Shown here piece by piece: positions 9,605 through 18,324 of a DNA stretch of 61,150 nt. The notes under the pieces are model-generated. The model was not told where the DNA came from, ran no database searches, and saw only the letters and a program-made list of their open reading frames with translations. Location of the stretch: NCBI RefSeq assembly GCF_002195995.1, contig NZ_NHON01000036.1, positions 1 through 61,150 on the forward strand, in the 5' to 3' direction. Made by a program: the position numbers and the translations under genes. Source of the DNA: Inquilinus limosus (lineage in GTDB: Bacteria > Pseudomonadota > Alphaproteobacteria > DSM-16000 > Inquilinaceae). Every line of letters begins with the position of its first letter. Position 1 is the first letter of the stretch.

Positions 9605-11245
9605 ATGCGCGAATGGTGGCGCGGGGCGGTGATGTACCAGATCTATCCGCGCAGCTTCCTGGACACCAATGGCGACGGCATCGGCGACCTGGCCGGCATT
9701 ACCGCCAAGCTCGACCACATCGCCGATCTCGGCGTCAACGGGATCTGGATCTCGCCCTTCTTCACATCGCCGATGAAGGATTTCGGCTACGACGTGTCCG
9801 ATTACCGCGACGTCGACCCGATGTTCGGCACGCTCGCCGATTTCGACCGGTTGGTCGAGAAGGCGCATGCCCTCGGCCTGAAGGTGATCATCGACCAGGT
9901 GATCAGCCACACCTCCGACCAGCATCCCTGGTTCACCGAGAGCCGGTCGAGCCGCGACAACCCCAAGGCGGACTGGTTCGTCTGGGCCAATGCCAAGCCG
10001 GACGGCAACCCGCCGAACAACTGGCTGTCGATCTTCGGCGGCTCGGCCTGGCAGTGGGACACCCGCCGGCGCCAGTACTACATGCACAACTTCCTGACCC
10101 AGCAGCCCGACCTGAACCTGCACAACCCGGAGGTGCAGCAGGCGGTGCTGGACGTGCTGGAATTCTGGCTGCAGCGCGGCGCCGACGGCTTCCGCCTGGA
10201 CACCGCGAATTTCTACATGCACGACCGGCTGCTGCGCGACAATCCGGGCAAGCCGGCCGACCGGGCGCCGACCGGGGACGACCGGGCGGACAACCCCTAC
10301 TACATGCAGCTGCACCTGTTCGATAAGTCGCAGCCCGAGAATCTGATGTTCCTGCGCCGGATGCGGGAGCTGATGAACCGCTATCCGGACCGGATGGCGG
10401 TGGCCGAGATCGGCGACGACGACCCGATCGGCCGCACCGCCGAATACGTCCAGGCCGACCTGCTGCACACCGCCTATAATTTCAGCCTGCTGAACGAGAA
10501 TTTCAGCGCGTCGCACATCGCCACCGCACTGACCGCCTTCGAGGCGGCCACCACCGATGGCTGGCCGTCCTGGGCCTTCTCCAACCACGACGTCCGGCGG
10601 GTGGCGTCGCGCTGGGGCGGGGCCGAGGCCGACCAGCGGCTGCCGCGCCTGCTGGTGGCGCTGCTGACCTCGCTGCGCGGCACCGCCTTCCTGTACCAGG
10701 GGGAGGAGCTGGGCCTGCCCGAGGCCGAGGTGCCATACGACAAGCTGCAGGACCCCTACGGCATCACCTTCTGGCCGGAGTTCAAGGGCCGCGACGGCTG
10801 CCGCACCCCGATGCCGTGGCAGGCCGAAGGCCCCCAGGGGGGCTTCTCGACCGCCGAGCCCTGGCTGCCGATCCCGGAGGCGCATCGCCGCCTGGCCGTG
10901 GACGCGCAGGCGGGAGACCCGGACTCGACCTTGGCCTTCACCCGCCAGTTCCTGCGCTGGCGCCGCGCCCACCCGGCCTTCGCCACCGGGTCGCTGCGCT
11001 TCCTCGACACCGCCGACGGGGTGCTGGCCTTCGAGCGGGTGCTGGAGGACGAGCGCATCCTCTGCGTCTTCAACCTGACCGGCGAGACCCGGATCTGGAC
11101 CGCGCCGCCGACGCAGATCGCCCCGACCGACGCGCCAGGGCTGGGCGCGAAGCTGGATGGCGGCCGGGTGGCGCTGCCGCCCTATGCCGCTTTCTTCGGC
11201 GCATTGGCCGCCGAGGCGATTCAGGCGGAACAGAACGCCGCCTGA
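9605..11245 (+). CDS. aglA: Alpha-glucosidase, GH13 family
   Basis: 546 residues from the ATG at 9605, chosen over in-frame ATGs at 9527, 9578 and 9590 because GGAGGGG lies six bases upstream and the fold starts at once (REWWRGAVMYQIYPRSF). The catalytic residues are visible: nucleophile Asp199 (GFRLDT), acid/base Glu268 (AEIGDD) and transition-state Asp329 (SNHD). No signal peptide is present, so it hydrolyses imported alpha-glucosides such as maltose, sucrose or trehalose inside the cell. It is the first gene of the operon, ahead of the transport genes, and carries the C-terminal beta domain ending near residue 535. The exact substrate is inferred from the family. Confidence 0.92.
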   Translation: MREWWRGAVMYQIYPRSFLDTNGDGIGDLAGITAKLDHIADLGVNGIWISPFFTSPMKDFGYDVSDYRDVDPMFGTLADFDRLVEKAHALGLKVIIDQVISHTSDQHPWFTESRSSRDNPKADWFVWANAKPDGNPPNNWLSIFGGSAWQWDTRRRQYYMHNFLTQQPDLNLHNPEVQQAVLDVLEFWLQRGADGFRLDTANFYMHDRLLRDNPGKPADRAPTGDDRADNPYYMQLHLFDKSQPENLMFLRRMRELMNRYPDRMAVAEIGDDDPIGRTAEYVQADLLHTAYNFSLLNENFSASHIATALTAFEAATTDGWPSWAFSNHDVRRVASRWGGAEADQRLPRLLVALLTSLRGTAFLYQGEELGLPEAEVPYDKLQDPYGITFWPEFKGRDGCRTPMPWQAEGPQGGFSTAEPWLPIPEAHRRLAVDAQAGDPDSTLAFTRQFLRWRRAHPAFATGSLRFLDTADGVLAFERVLEDERILCVFNLTGETRIWTAPPTQIAPTDAPGLGAKLDGGRVALPPYAAFFGALAAEAIQAEQNAA

Positions 11246-11363
11246 GACTTTGTTTCATTTGGACTCGCCAGAGGCCGGCCCGGCGAGTCACCCTTCTGGC
11301 CCAAGACAAGCACGCGGGGGGCGCGCCGGTCTTCCCCCGCTGCCAAAAGCAGACGGAGGAGAC

Positions 11364-12671
11364 ATGTCGAGGAGCGCCATCCTTCCCCTCAGCCTCGCCC
11401 ACCTTGGCCTCGCCCCCCTTGGACTCGCCATTGTCCTGGCCGGCGCCGCCGCGCAGGCGGAAGGGGTCAAGGTCACCATCTCCTGCGGCTCGGCCGGGGC
11501 CGAGCAGGCGCAGTGCCAGACGGGCGCCAAGGCCTGGGCGGCGAAGACCGGCAACACGGTCGACGTCGTCGCCGCGCCGCAATCCACCTCCGACCAGCTG
11601 GCCCTGTACCAGCAGATCCTCACGGCCAAATCCGCCGATGTCGACGTGTTCCAGGTCGACGTGATCTGGCCCGGCATCCTGGGCAGCCATTTCGTCGACC
11701 TGAAGCCCTATGTCGACCAGGCGACGATCGACCAGCACTTCCCCAGCATCATCCAGGGGCTGACCGTCGACGGCCATCTCCTGGCCCTGCCCTGGTTCAC
11801 CGATGCCGGGCTGCTGTATTACCGCAAGGATCTGCTGGACAAGTACAAGCTCAAGGTGCCCGAGACCTGGGCCGAGCTGACCGAGAGCGCCAAGACCATC
11901 CAGGAAGGCGAGCGCAAGGCCGGCAACGACCGCTTCTTCGGCTTCGTGTTCCAGGGCCGGGCCTATGAGGGCCTGACCTGCGATGCGCTGGAATGGGTCG
12001 TCAGCTTCGGCGGCGGCGCCATCGTCGGCCAGGACGGCAAGATCACGATCAACAACCCGCAGGCCGCCAAGGCGCTGGACACCGCGGCCTCCTGGGTCGG
12101 CACCATCGCGCCCGACGGCGTGCTGAACTACATGGAGGAGGATGCGCGCGGCGTGTTCCAGTCCGGCAACGCCGCCTTCATGCGCAACTGGCCCTACGCC
12201 TACTCGCTGGTCAATTCCGGCGACAGCCCGGTCAAGGGCAAGATCGGCACCGGCGCGCTGCCGAAGGGCGACGGCGAGGGCGCGCGCCACGCCGCGACCT
12301 TGGGCGGCTGGAACCTGGCGGTGTCGAAATACTCGACCCATCCGAAGGAGGCCGCCGACCTGGTCATGTACCTGACCGGCAAGGAGGAGCAGAAGCGCCG
12401 CGCCATCGAGGCCACCTTCCAGACCACGATCCCGGCGCTGTACGACGACCCGGACGTGCTGAAGGCCCAGCCCTTCTTCGCCGACCTGAAGGCGGCGTTC
12501 GAGAGCGCGGTGCCCCGCCCCTCGGCGATCACCGGCGAGCGCTACAACGAGGTCTCGACCCTGTTCTGGAACGCGGTCCACAACACCCTGTCGAAGCAGG
12601 GCGACGGCGCCGCCAACCTGGCGCAGCTGCAGAAGGACCTGAACCGGCTGAGCCGCGGCGGCCGCTGGTAA
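11364..12671 (+). CDS. aglE: Alpha-glucoside ABC transporter, periplasmic substrate-binding protein
   Basis: 435 residues with a Sec signal peptide ending near residue 32 (hydrophobic stretch then AAAQAEG). GGAGGAGAC directly precedes the ATG at 11364; a longer open frame overlapping the glucosidase is not used. The family-1 extracellular solute-binding fold is supported by the FQVDVIWPG, LPWFTDAGLLYYRKDLL and GGWNLAV segments. It captures a disaccharide in the periplasm and passes it to the two permeases downstream. A 191-bp gap with a strong palindromic repeat separates it from the permease genes, which may lower downstream transcript level relative to this abundant component. Confidence 0.92.
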   Translation: MSRSAILPLSLAHLGLAPLGLAIVLAGAAAQAEGVKVTISCGSAGAEQAQCQTGAKAWAAKTGNTVDVVAAPQSTSDQLALYQQILTAKSADVDVFQVDVIWPGILGSHFVDLKPYVDQATIDQHFPSIIQGLTVDGHLLALPWFTDAGLLYYRKDLLDKYKLKVPETWAELTESAKTIQEGERKAGNDRFFGFVFQGRAYEGLTCDALEWVVSFGGGAIVGQDGKITINNPQAAKALDTAASWVGTIAPDGVLNYMEEDARGVFQSGNAAFMRNWPYAYSLVNSGDSPVKGKIGTGALPKGDGEGARHAATLGGWNLAVSKYSTHPKEAADLVMYLTGKEEQKRRAIEATFQTTIPALYDDPDVLKAQPFFADLKAAFESAVPRPSAITGERYNEVSTLFWNAVHNTLSKQGDGAANLAQLQKDLNRLSRGGRW

Positions 12672-12686
12672 GGGCGGGGCGGCTCT

Positions 12687-12804
12687 CCCCCTCACCCTCC
12701 CGTTCGTCAACGCGAACGGGCCCCTCCCTCTCCCCGAGGAGAGGGGAACAACACCTCTCCCTCGGGGAGAGGTCGGAACCGCGCAGCGGTTCCGGGTGAG
12801 GGGG
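12687..12804. repeat. CCCCCTCACCC...GGGTGAGGGG palindromic repeat inside the sugar-transport operon
   Basis: An inverted repeat of about 118 bp with nested hairpins (CGTTCG/CGAACG, CTCCCCGAGGAGAG, CGGAACCGC/GCGGTTCCG). Same family as 25350 and 46493. Its position between binding-protein and permease genes is typical of intra-operon repeats that stabilise the upstream mRNA segment. Confidence 0.85.
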
Positions 12805-12862
12805 CGGCTCCGACCCCGCCATCCGAGCGCAACCTCTGCCACCGACTTCGGGGAGGATCCGA

Positions 12863-13972
12863 ATGACCGTCGCCACCTCGACCCCCGCCGCGGCCGCCCG
12901 TGCCGCCAAGCCGGCGGTCTCCCGGCTCAGCCGGCAGCGCATCCGCGCCGCCTGGATGTTCCTGATCCCGATGCTGCTGGTGCTGGCGCTGGTCGCCGGC
13001 TGGCCGCTGGTGCGGACCGTCGCGCTGAGCTTCACCGACGCGACCCTGAAGGCCGAGCGGCCGACCCGCCTGGTCGGCTTTGACAACTACCTGTTCTACG
13101 GCCCGAACCGCGCCGACTGGGACGACAAGCTGGGCGGCTACTACGTCTTCTACGACCCCAAGGGCACCAACCTGGTGTGGAAGCCGGAGGAGGGCAGGTT
13201 CTGGGACATCGACCAGAACAAGCCGGTCGATTACGAGGTCGACACCAGCGGCATCTTCAGCTGGCAAGGGCTGCTGGTCGACCCGGTGTGGTGGCGGTCG
13301 GCCTGGAACACGATCCTGTTCACCGTGATCTCGGTGCTGATCGAGACCATCCTCGGCCTCGTCATCGCCATGACCCTGAACGCGCATCTGCCGGGACGGG
13401 GGCTGCTCAGGGCCGCGGTGCTGATCCCCTGGGCCATCCCCACCATCGTCTCGGCCAAGATGTGGGGCTGGATGCTGAACGACCAGTACGGCGTGATCAA
13501 CGAGGTGCTGCTGTCGCTCGGCGTGATCTCGACCCGCATTGCCTGGACCGCCGACCCGTCGCTGTCGCTGGCCTCGGTGATCGCGGTCGATGTGTGGAAG
13601 ACCACGCCGTTCATGACGCTGCTGATCCTGGCGGCGCTGCAGATGCTGCCGAACGAGGTGTATGAGGCGGCGAAGGTCGACGGCATCCGGCCCTGGCGCG
13701 TCTTCACCCGCATCACCCTGCCGCTGATCTGGCCGGCGCTGATGGTGGCGATCCTGTTCCGGGCGCTGGACTCGCTGCGGGTGTTCGACCTGATCTACGT
13801 GCTGACCTCGAACAGCATCAACACCATGAGCATGTCGGTCTTCGCCCGGCAGCAGAGCATCGATTTCGGCAATGTCGGCTTCGGCTCCGCCGCCTCGACC
13901 CTGCTCTTCGTCATCATCGCCGTGATCGCCGCCCTGTGGATGGTGGCGGGCCGCGTGCGCTTCGACAAATAG
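12863..13972 (+). CDS. aglF: Alpha-glucoside ABC transporter permease 1
   Basis: 369 residues with about six transmembrane helices; the first is at residues 33-50. The EAA loop that contacts the ATPase reads YEAAKVDGIRPWRVFTRITLP. Between helix 1 and the core there is a long periplasmic insert (about residues 65-140, rich in Tyr, Trp and Asp), which is larger than in a minimal MalF-like partner and typical of disaccharide importers. It pairs with the permease encoded 10 bp downstream. The N-terminal TSTPAAAARAAKP tail is cytoplasmic and low complexity. Confidence 0.92.
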   Translation: MTVATSTPAAAARAAKPAVSRLSRQRIRAAWMFLIPMLLVLALVAGWPLVRTVALSFTDATLKAERPTRLVGFDNYLFYGPNRADWDDKLGGYYVFYDPKGTNLVWKPEEGRFWDIDQNKPVDYEVDTSGIFSWQGLLVDPVWWRSAWNTILFTVISVLIETILGLVIAMTLNAHLPGRGLLRAAVLIPWAIPTIVSAKMWGWMLNDQYGVINEVLLSLGVISTRIAWTADPSLSLASVIAVDVWKTTPFMTLLILAALQMLPNEVYEAAKVDGIRPWRVFTRITLPLIWPALMVAILFRALDSLRVFDLIYVLTSNSINTMSMSVFARQQSIDFGNVGFGSAASTLLFVIIAVIAALWMVAGRVRFDK

Positions 13973-13981
13973 GGGGCGACG

Positions 13982-14821
13982 ATGACCCGGGCCACCCGAC
14001 GCACCGTCGGCCGCACCTTCTTCTACCTGCTGGTCGCCGCGATCATCCTGTACACGGTGTTCCCGTTCTACTGGGCCGTGATCTCGTCGCTGAAGAGCGG
14101 CCAGCAGCTGTTCGGCACCGAGCTGACCCCGCCCTCGCCGACGCTCGACAACTATGTCAGCGTGTTCCGCGAGCAGCCCTTCCTGACCAACATCGTCAAC
14201 TCGCTGATCGTCGCCGGGGCGACCGTGCTGGTCTGCTTGGCGCTGTCGGTCAGCGCCGCCTATGCGCTGGGCCGGGTGCGGTTCCGCGGCCGCAGCACCA
14301 TCCTGATGATCACGCTGGGTGTGTCGATGTTCCCGCAGGTCGCGGTGCTGACCGGGCTGTTCGAGCTGGTGCGCTGGGCCGGCCTCTACAACCAGCTCGG
14401 CTCGCTGATCGTCAGCTACATGATCTTCACCCTGCCCTTCTCGGTCTGGGTGCTGACCACCTTCATCCGCGAGCTGCCGCGCGAGCTGGAGGAGGCGGCG
14501 ATCGTCGACGGCGCCTCGCCGCTGCAGATCCTGGTGAAGGTGTTCCTGCCGCTGCTGGGCCCGGCGCTGGCCACCACCGGCCTCCTGGCCTTCATCGCCG
14601 CCTGGAACGAGTTCCTGTTCGCCCTGACCTTCACCCTGACCAACGAGGTGCGGACCGTGCCGGTGGCGATCGCCCTGATCTCCGGCGCCACCCAGTTCGA
14701 CATCCCCTGGGGCAACATCATGGCGGCGTCGGTGGTGGTGACCGTGCCGCTGATCGTGCTGGTGATGATCTTCCAGCGCCGCATCGTCTCCGGCCTCACC
14801 GCCGGCGCGGTGAAGGGGTAG
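13982..14821 (+). CDS. aglG: Alpha-glucoside ABC transporter permease 2
   Basis: 279 residues of the MalG type with six predicted transmembrane helices. The first is at residues 13-32, followed by the YWAVISSLKSG motif. The EAA loop is LEEAAIVDGASPLQILVKV. It forms the membrane channel with the protein encoded just upstream and is the last gene of the operon. No UgpC/MalK-type ATPase gene follows, so the transporter must borrow one encoded elsewhere. Confidence 0.92.
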   Translation: MTRATRRTVGRTFFYLLVAAIILYTVFPFYWAVISSLKSGQQLFGTELTPPSPTLDNYVSVFREQPFLTNIVNSLIVAGATVLVCLALSVSAAYALGRVRFRGRSTILMITLGVSMFPQVAVLTGLFELVRWAGLYNQLGSLIVSYMIFTLPFSVWVLTTFIRELPRELEEAAIVDGASPLQILVKVFLPLLGPALATTGLLAFIAAWNEFLFALTFTLTNEVRTVPVAIALISGATQFDIPWGNIMAASVVVTVPLIVLVMIFQRRIVSGLTAGAVKG

Positions 14822-14858
14822 CGGGCGCCACACGGGAACAGTCTCGCCTCTTCCAAAT

Positions 14859-14952
14859 CCGTCATGGCGAGGAGGCGAAGCCGACGTGGCCATCCAGGGC
14901 CGCTCGCACCGGCCCCTGGATGGCCACGCCCCTTCGGGGCTCGCCATGACGG
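14859..14952. repeat. Palindromic repeat, CCGTCATGGCGAGG family, full-length
   Basis: Arms CCGTCATGGCGAGGAGGCG and CTCGCCATGACGG, with inner arms TGGCCATCCAGGG and CCCTGGATGGCCA. Related to the GTCATTGCGAG family by a few substitutions. It lies just downstream of the last permease gene. The rest of the 322-bp interval 14822-15143 holds only the two hairpins listed next. Confidence 0.88.
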
Positions 14953-14987
14953 TGAGGAGATGGACGCCGGCCAGCGCTATTGAACTG

Positions 14988-15029
14988 AAAAATGCATCCC
15001 GGCGCCCGGGAAAGGCGGCGCCGGGATGC
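14988..15029 (-). terminator. Intrinsic terminator for the MFS gene at 15144
   Basis: A 13-bp perfect stem (GCATCCCGGCGCC, 14994-15006, with its complement at 15017-15029) and a 10-nt loop. Read on the minus strand it is followed by ATTTTT, the expected U-tract. It lies about 115 bp beyond the MFS stop codon. Confidence 0.7.
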
Positions 15030-15092
15030 GGACCGTCGGTCGGTCTGGAGGCCTGGACCCTAAACGTGCGGGACCCGGCAGGGAAGCGCGAA

Positions 15093-15122
15093 CGCTCCCG
15101 GATCTGAGACGATCCGGGAGCG
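15093..15122. terminator. Perfect 12-bp hairpin next to the MFS stop codon
   Basis: CGCTCCCGGATC and its exact complement around the 6-nt loop TGAGAC. There is no T-tract on either side, so it may be a 3'-end stabiliser or a rho-linked stop. It sits 21 bp after the stop of the minus-strand MFS gene. Confidence 0.55.
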
Positions 15123-15143
15123 CCGGCCCCTCACCTCACGCCC

Positions 15144-16640
15144 CTATTCCACCAGGGCTTCCTTGGCATGGGCGGCGGCGCCGCTGCGCAGCGGCCGCTC
15201 CTCCATCAGCAGCAGCCAGACGAAGCCGAGGGCCAGGCCCACCGCCGCGGCCAGGAACAGCCAGTGGAAGGCGCCGACCAGCCCCTCGCGCATCGCCGGG
15301 GTCAGGTCGCCGAGATTCTCCGCCGACCGGCCCGGCCCGCCGCCGCCGATGGCACCGAGCACGATGGCGCCGAAGCCGGCGACGACGATGGCGCTGCCCA
15401 GCGAGCGGAAGAAGTTCATGCAGCCGGTGGCGGTGCCGAGCTGGTGCATCGCCACCGCGTTCTGGATCGAGATGGTGGTGACCGGCAGCACGGTGCCGAG
15501 GCCGAGGCCGATGGCGGCCAGCAGCACCTCCACCACCCACATCGGCCGGCCGGCGGGGTCCAGGGCCAGCAGCACCAGCGCCGCCGCGGCGATCACCAGC
15601 CCGACCAGCGGCGTGCGCTTGTAATGCGTCATCCGGGCCATGAAGCGGCCGGCGATGTTGGCGCCGGTCACGGTGCCGGCCATCAGCGGCATCAGCGCCA
15701 GGCCGGCATTGGAGGCGGAGAGGCCGAGGATGCCCTCGAGATAGACCGGGACGTAGATCGACAGGCCGATGAAGGTGCCCATGACGCAGAAGGCGGCGGC
15801 GGTGCCGGTGCCGACCACCGGATTGACCATCACCGCCAGCGGGATCAGCGGCTCATCCGCCTTCAAGAGGCGCAGCGCGAACAGCACCCAGAACACCAGC
15901 GACACGGCGAACAGGCCCAGGATCTCCGCCGAATCCCAGGCGTAGCGGGTGCCGCCCCAGGTCAGCGCCAGCATCACCGCCACGGTGGCGCCGACCATCA
16001 GCACGGCGCCGAGCACGTCGAGCCTGTGCCGCCGCTCGTGCCGCGGCAGGCGGCGCAGCGCGCCCCACACCATCCAGAAGGCGCCGAGGCCCAGCGGCAG
16101 GTTGATCCAGAAGATCACCGACCAGTGCAGATGGTCGGCGAACAGCCCGCCCAGCACCGGCCCGACCACGCTGGAGGTGACGAAGACGCTGGCGATGTAG
16201 CCCTGGTAGCGCCCGCGCTCCTTCGGCGAGACCACGTCGGCGATGATGGTCTGGGCCAGGGAGATCAGCCCGCCGCCGCCGAGGCCCTGCAGCGCCCGGG
16301 CCAGGATCAGCGCCAGCATGGTCGGCGCCAGGGCGCAGACCACCGACCCGACGATGAACACGGTGATGCTGACCAGCAGCGTGACCCGCCGGCCATGGAT
16401 GTCGCTGAACTTGCCGTAGAGCGGCGTCACCGCGGTCGAGGCCAGGAGATAGGCGCTGACCACCCAGGACAGGTGCTCGACGTCGCCCAGCTCCTGCCCG
16501 ATGGTGGGCAGCGCGGTGGCGACGATGGTCTGGTCCAGCGCGGCCAGCAGCATGGCCAGCATGATGCCGATGATGATCGACCGGACGGTGGCGTGGTCGA
16601 GCGGCGCCGGAGCGGCGACCGCCGGACTGTGTGCGGACAT
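15144..16640 (-). CDS. MFS multidrug exporter, DHA2 (14-helix) family
   Basis: 498 residues starting at MSAHSPAV (16640). Family motifs are present: LAALDQTIVATALPTIG in helix 1, PLYGKFSDIHGRR (motif A) in loop 2-3, and the RALQGLGGGGL and GPVLGGLFADH segments around helices 4 and 5. It should export drugs or other amphipathic compounds against a proton gradient. An upstream in-frame extension of 68 codons has no family similarity and no ribosome site. Single gene with a nearby inverted repeat that may bind a regulator encoded elsewhere. Confidence 0.93.
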   Translation of the reverse strand: MSAHSPAVAAPAPLDHATVRSIIIGIMLAMLLAALDQTIVATALPTIGQELGDVEHLSWVVSAYLLASTAVTPLYGKFSDIHGRRVTLLVSITVFIVGSVVCALAPTMLALILARALQGLGGGGLISLAQTIIADVVSPKERGRYQGYIASVFVTSSVVGPVLGGLFADHLHWSVIFWINLPLGLGAFWMVWGALRRLPRHERRHRLDVLGAVLMVGATVAVMLALTWGGTRYAWDSAEILGLFAVSLVFWVLFALRLLKADEPLIPLAVMVNPVVGTGTAAAFCVMGTFIGLSIYVPVYLEGILGLSASNAGLALMPLMAGTVTGANIAGRFMARMTHYKRTPLVGLVIAAAALVLLALDPAGRPMWVVEVLLAAIGLGLGTVLPVTTISIQNAVAMHQLGTATGCMNFFRSLGSAIVVAGFGAIVLGAIGGGGPGRSAENLGDLTPAMREGLVGAFHWLFLAAAVGLALGFVWLLLMEERPLRSGAAAHAKEALVE

Positions 16641-16726
16641 GGTGCGGCGTTCCAAAGGCGGGGGGCCGAGGGAAAGGGGTCGGCGGCGGCGAAGCGCCCC
16701 GAGCCCCTTAACCTTCGCTTCCAGCA

Positions 16727-16739
16727 CTTGTCGTACAAG
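16727..16739. promoter_or_regulatory. Small inverted repeat upstream of the MFS gene
   Basis: CTTGTCGTACAAG has five-base arms (CTTGT/ACAAG) with a three-base centre, 87 bp upstream of the MFS start in the shared divergent region with yciB. The length is that of a regulator half-site pair, but there is no adjacent regulator gene. Confidence 0.3.
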
Positions 16740-16869
16740 AGCGCTGTGGGCAGTGCTGCCATCGTCGCGCGGCATGGGATCACCATCCGCACGGCCACGC
16801 TCTCGCCCATCTTGTCGCTCCGGCTGGATCGCGGTTTCCAGCAAACGGCGCTTGGTCTAGGGTGCGGCC

Positions 16870-17469
16870 ATGATCGACCAGACCCAGCCGCGGGCCGACA
16901 CGCAGGCCGTCGCCAAGCCCGAAAAGGGCCCGTTCCTGCGCCTGGCGCTGGAGGCCGGGCCGCTGCTGCTGTTCTTCATCGCCAACCAGACAGCCGGCAT
17001 CATGCCGGCCACGGCCGTGTTCATGGTGGCGACCGTGGTCGCTGTGGTGCTGTCGGTGCGGCTGGAGAAGCGCTGGCCGATCATGCCGATAGTCGGCTGC
17101 GTCTTCGTGCTGGTCTTCGGCGGCCTGACGCTGTGGCTGGACAACGACCTGTTCATCAAGCTGAAGCCGACCGTCGTGAACCTGCTATTCGCGGCGATCC
17201 TGTTCACCGGCCTGGCCACCGGCCGCAACTTCCTGAAGCTGATGATGGGCACGGTGTTCGAGCTGACCGAGCAGGGCTGGCGCATCCTGACCTGGCGCTG
17301 GGCCGTGTTCTTCGTCGTGCTGGCGGTGATCAACGAGGTGGTGTGGCGCGGCTTCTCGACCGAGTTCTGGGCCGGCTTCAAGCTGTTCGGCATCCTGCCG
17401 CTGACGCTGGTCTTCGCCATGGCGCAGATGCCGGTGTTGATGCGACACCAGACCAAGCCGGCCGAATGA
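16870..17469 (+). CDS. yciB: YciB / intracellular septation protein A family inner-membrane protein
   Basis: 199 residues with five predicted membrane helices and the family features LALEAGPLLLFFIAN near the N-terminus and NEVVWR in the central region. Members influence envelope integrity and cell division in enterobacteria; the molecular activity is not established. The stop codon overlaps the start of the HAD gene in an ATGA, so the two are co-translated. Confidence 0.9.
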   Translation: MIDQTQPRADTQAVAKPEKGPFLRLALEAGPLLLFFIANQTAGIMPATAVFMVATVVAVVLSVRLEKRWPIMPIVGCVFVLVFGGLTLWLDNDLFIKLKPTVVNLLFAAILFTGLATGRNFLKLMMGTVFELTEQGWRILTWRWAVFFVVLAVINEVVWRGFSTEFWAGFKLFGILPLTLVFAMAQMPVLMRHQTKPAE

Positions 17470-18152
17470 CCATGCAGCCGACCGACCCGCTGCGGCATGT
17501 CGAGCACTGGGTGTTCGACCTGGACAACACCCTGTACCCCGCCCGCACCAACCTGTTCGCGCAGATCGACCGGCGCATGGGCGAGTATATCCGCGAGCAT
17601 TTCGACCTGCCGCCGGACGAGGCGCGGGCGCTGCAGAAGCGGCTGTTCCGCGACTACGGCACCACCCTGAACGGGCTGATGCGGGAGCGCGCGATCGACC
17701 CCGGCCCGTTCCTGGAATATGTCCATAACATCGACATCTCGGCGATCGGGCCCAGCCCGGCGCTGGCGGCGGCGCTGGGCGACCTGCCGGGCCGCAAGAT
17801 CGTGTTCACCAACGGCTCGGTCCGCCACGCCGAGCGGGTCCTGACCCGCCTCGGCGTCGTGGCGCAGTTCGACGGCATCTTCGACATCGTCGCCGCCGAT
17901 TACGTGCCGAAGCCCGACCCCGGGCCGTACCGGACGATGCTGGACCGCTACGGCCTGGCGCCGCGCTCGACCGTGATGGTCGAGGACATGGCCCGCAACC
18001 TGCTGCCGGCGCACAGGCTGGGCATGACCACGGTGTGGGTGCGCACCCCGTCCGACTGGGGCCAGCCCTTGCCCGGCGACGGTCATATCGACATCGCCGT
18101 CGACGACACCGCGGAGTGGCTGGCCGCCGTCGCCGCGGCGCGGCGTAGCTGA
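17466..18152 (+). CDS. HAD-superfamily pyrimidine 5'-nucleotidase
   Basis: 228 residues of the subfamily that dephosphorylates pyrimidine nucleoside monophosphates. Motif I is VFDLDNTLYP with the nucleophile Asp and the acid Asp two residues on, motif II is FTNGS, and motif III/IV are KPDPGPY and VMVEDMARNL. The cap domain lies between motifs I and II. The start at 17466 overlaps the yciB stop; an alternative ATG is two codons downstream. No transmembrane segment or signal peptide, so cytosolic. Confidence 0.9.
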   Translation: MTMQPTDPLRHVEHWVFDLDNTLYPARTNLFAQIDRRMGEYIREHFDLPPDEARALQKRLFRDYGTTLNGLMRERAIDPGPFLEYVHNIDISAIGPSPALAAALGDLPGRKIVFTNGSVRHAERVLTRLGVVAQFDGIFDIVAADYVPKPDPGPYRTMLDRYGLAPRSTVMVEDMARNLLPAHRLGMTTVWVRTPSDWGQPLPGDGHIDIAVDDTAEWLAAVAAARRS

Positions 18153-18161
18153 CTGATTAAC

Positions 18162-18303
18162 GCGTTGCCTCTCCCGCTTGCGGGAGAGGTCGGAGACGCG
18201 AAGCGGCTCCGGGTGAGGGAATTTCGTCGAGGCCTGGACCAGCCCTCACCCGGTCGCCCTGCGGGCGCCCGACCTCTCCCGCGTCCGGCGGGAGAGGCAA
18301 CGC
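18162..18303. repeat. 142-bp palindromic element with GCGTTGCCTCTCCC terminal inverted repeats
   Basis: The left end is GCGTTGCCTCTCCCGCTTGC and the right end is GGGAGAGGCAACGC, as in the element at 8151. The inner arms CCGGGTGAGGG and CCCTCACCCGG are conserved while the centre differs. It fills the space between two converging genes. Confidence 0.85.
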
Positions 18304-18324
18304 AAAAAGTGTCGGTTCAAATCC

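Noticed and set aside
11157-11363. In-frame extension of the sugar-binding protein into the glucosidase gene
   Set aside because: A normal signal peptide and ribosome site occur at 11364.
15168-17465. Plus-strand extension of the HAD phosphatase
   Set aside because: It is antisense to the MFS gene and a shadow of yciB; the phosphatase starts at 17466.
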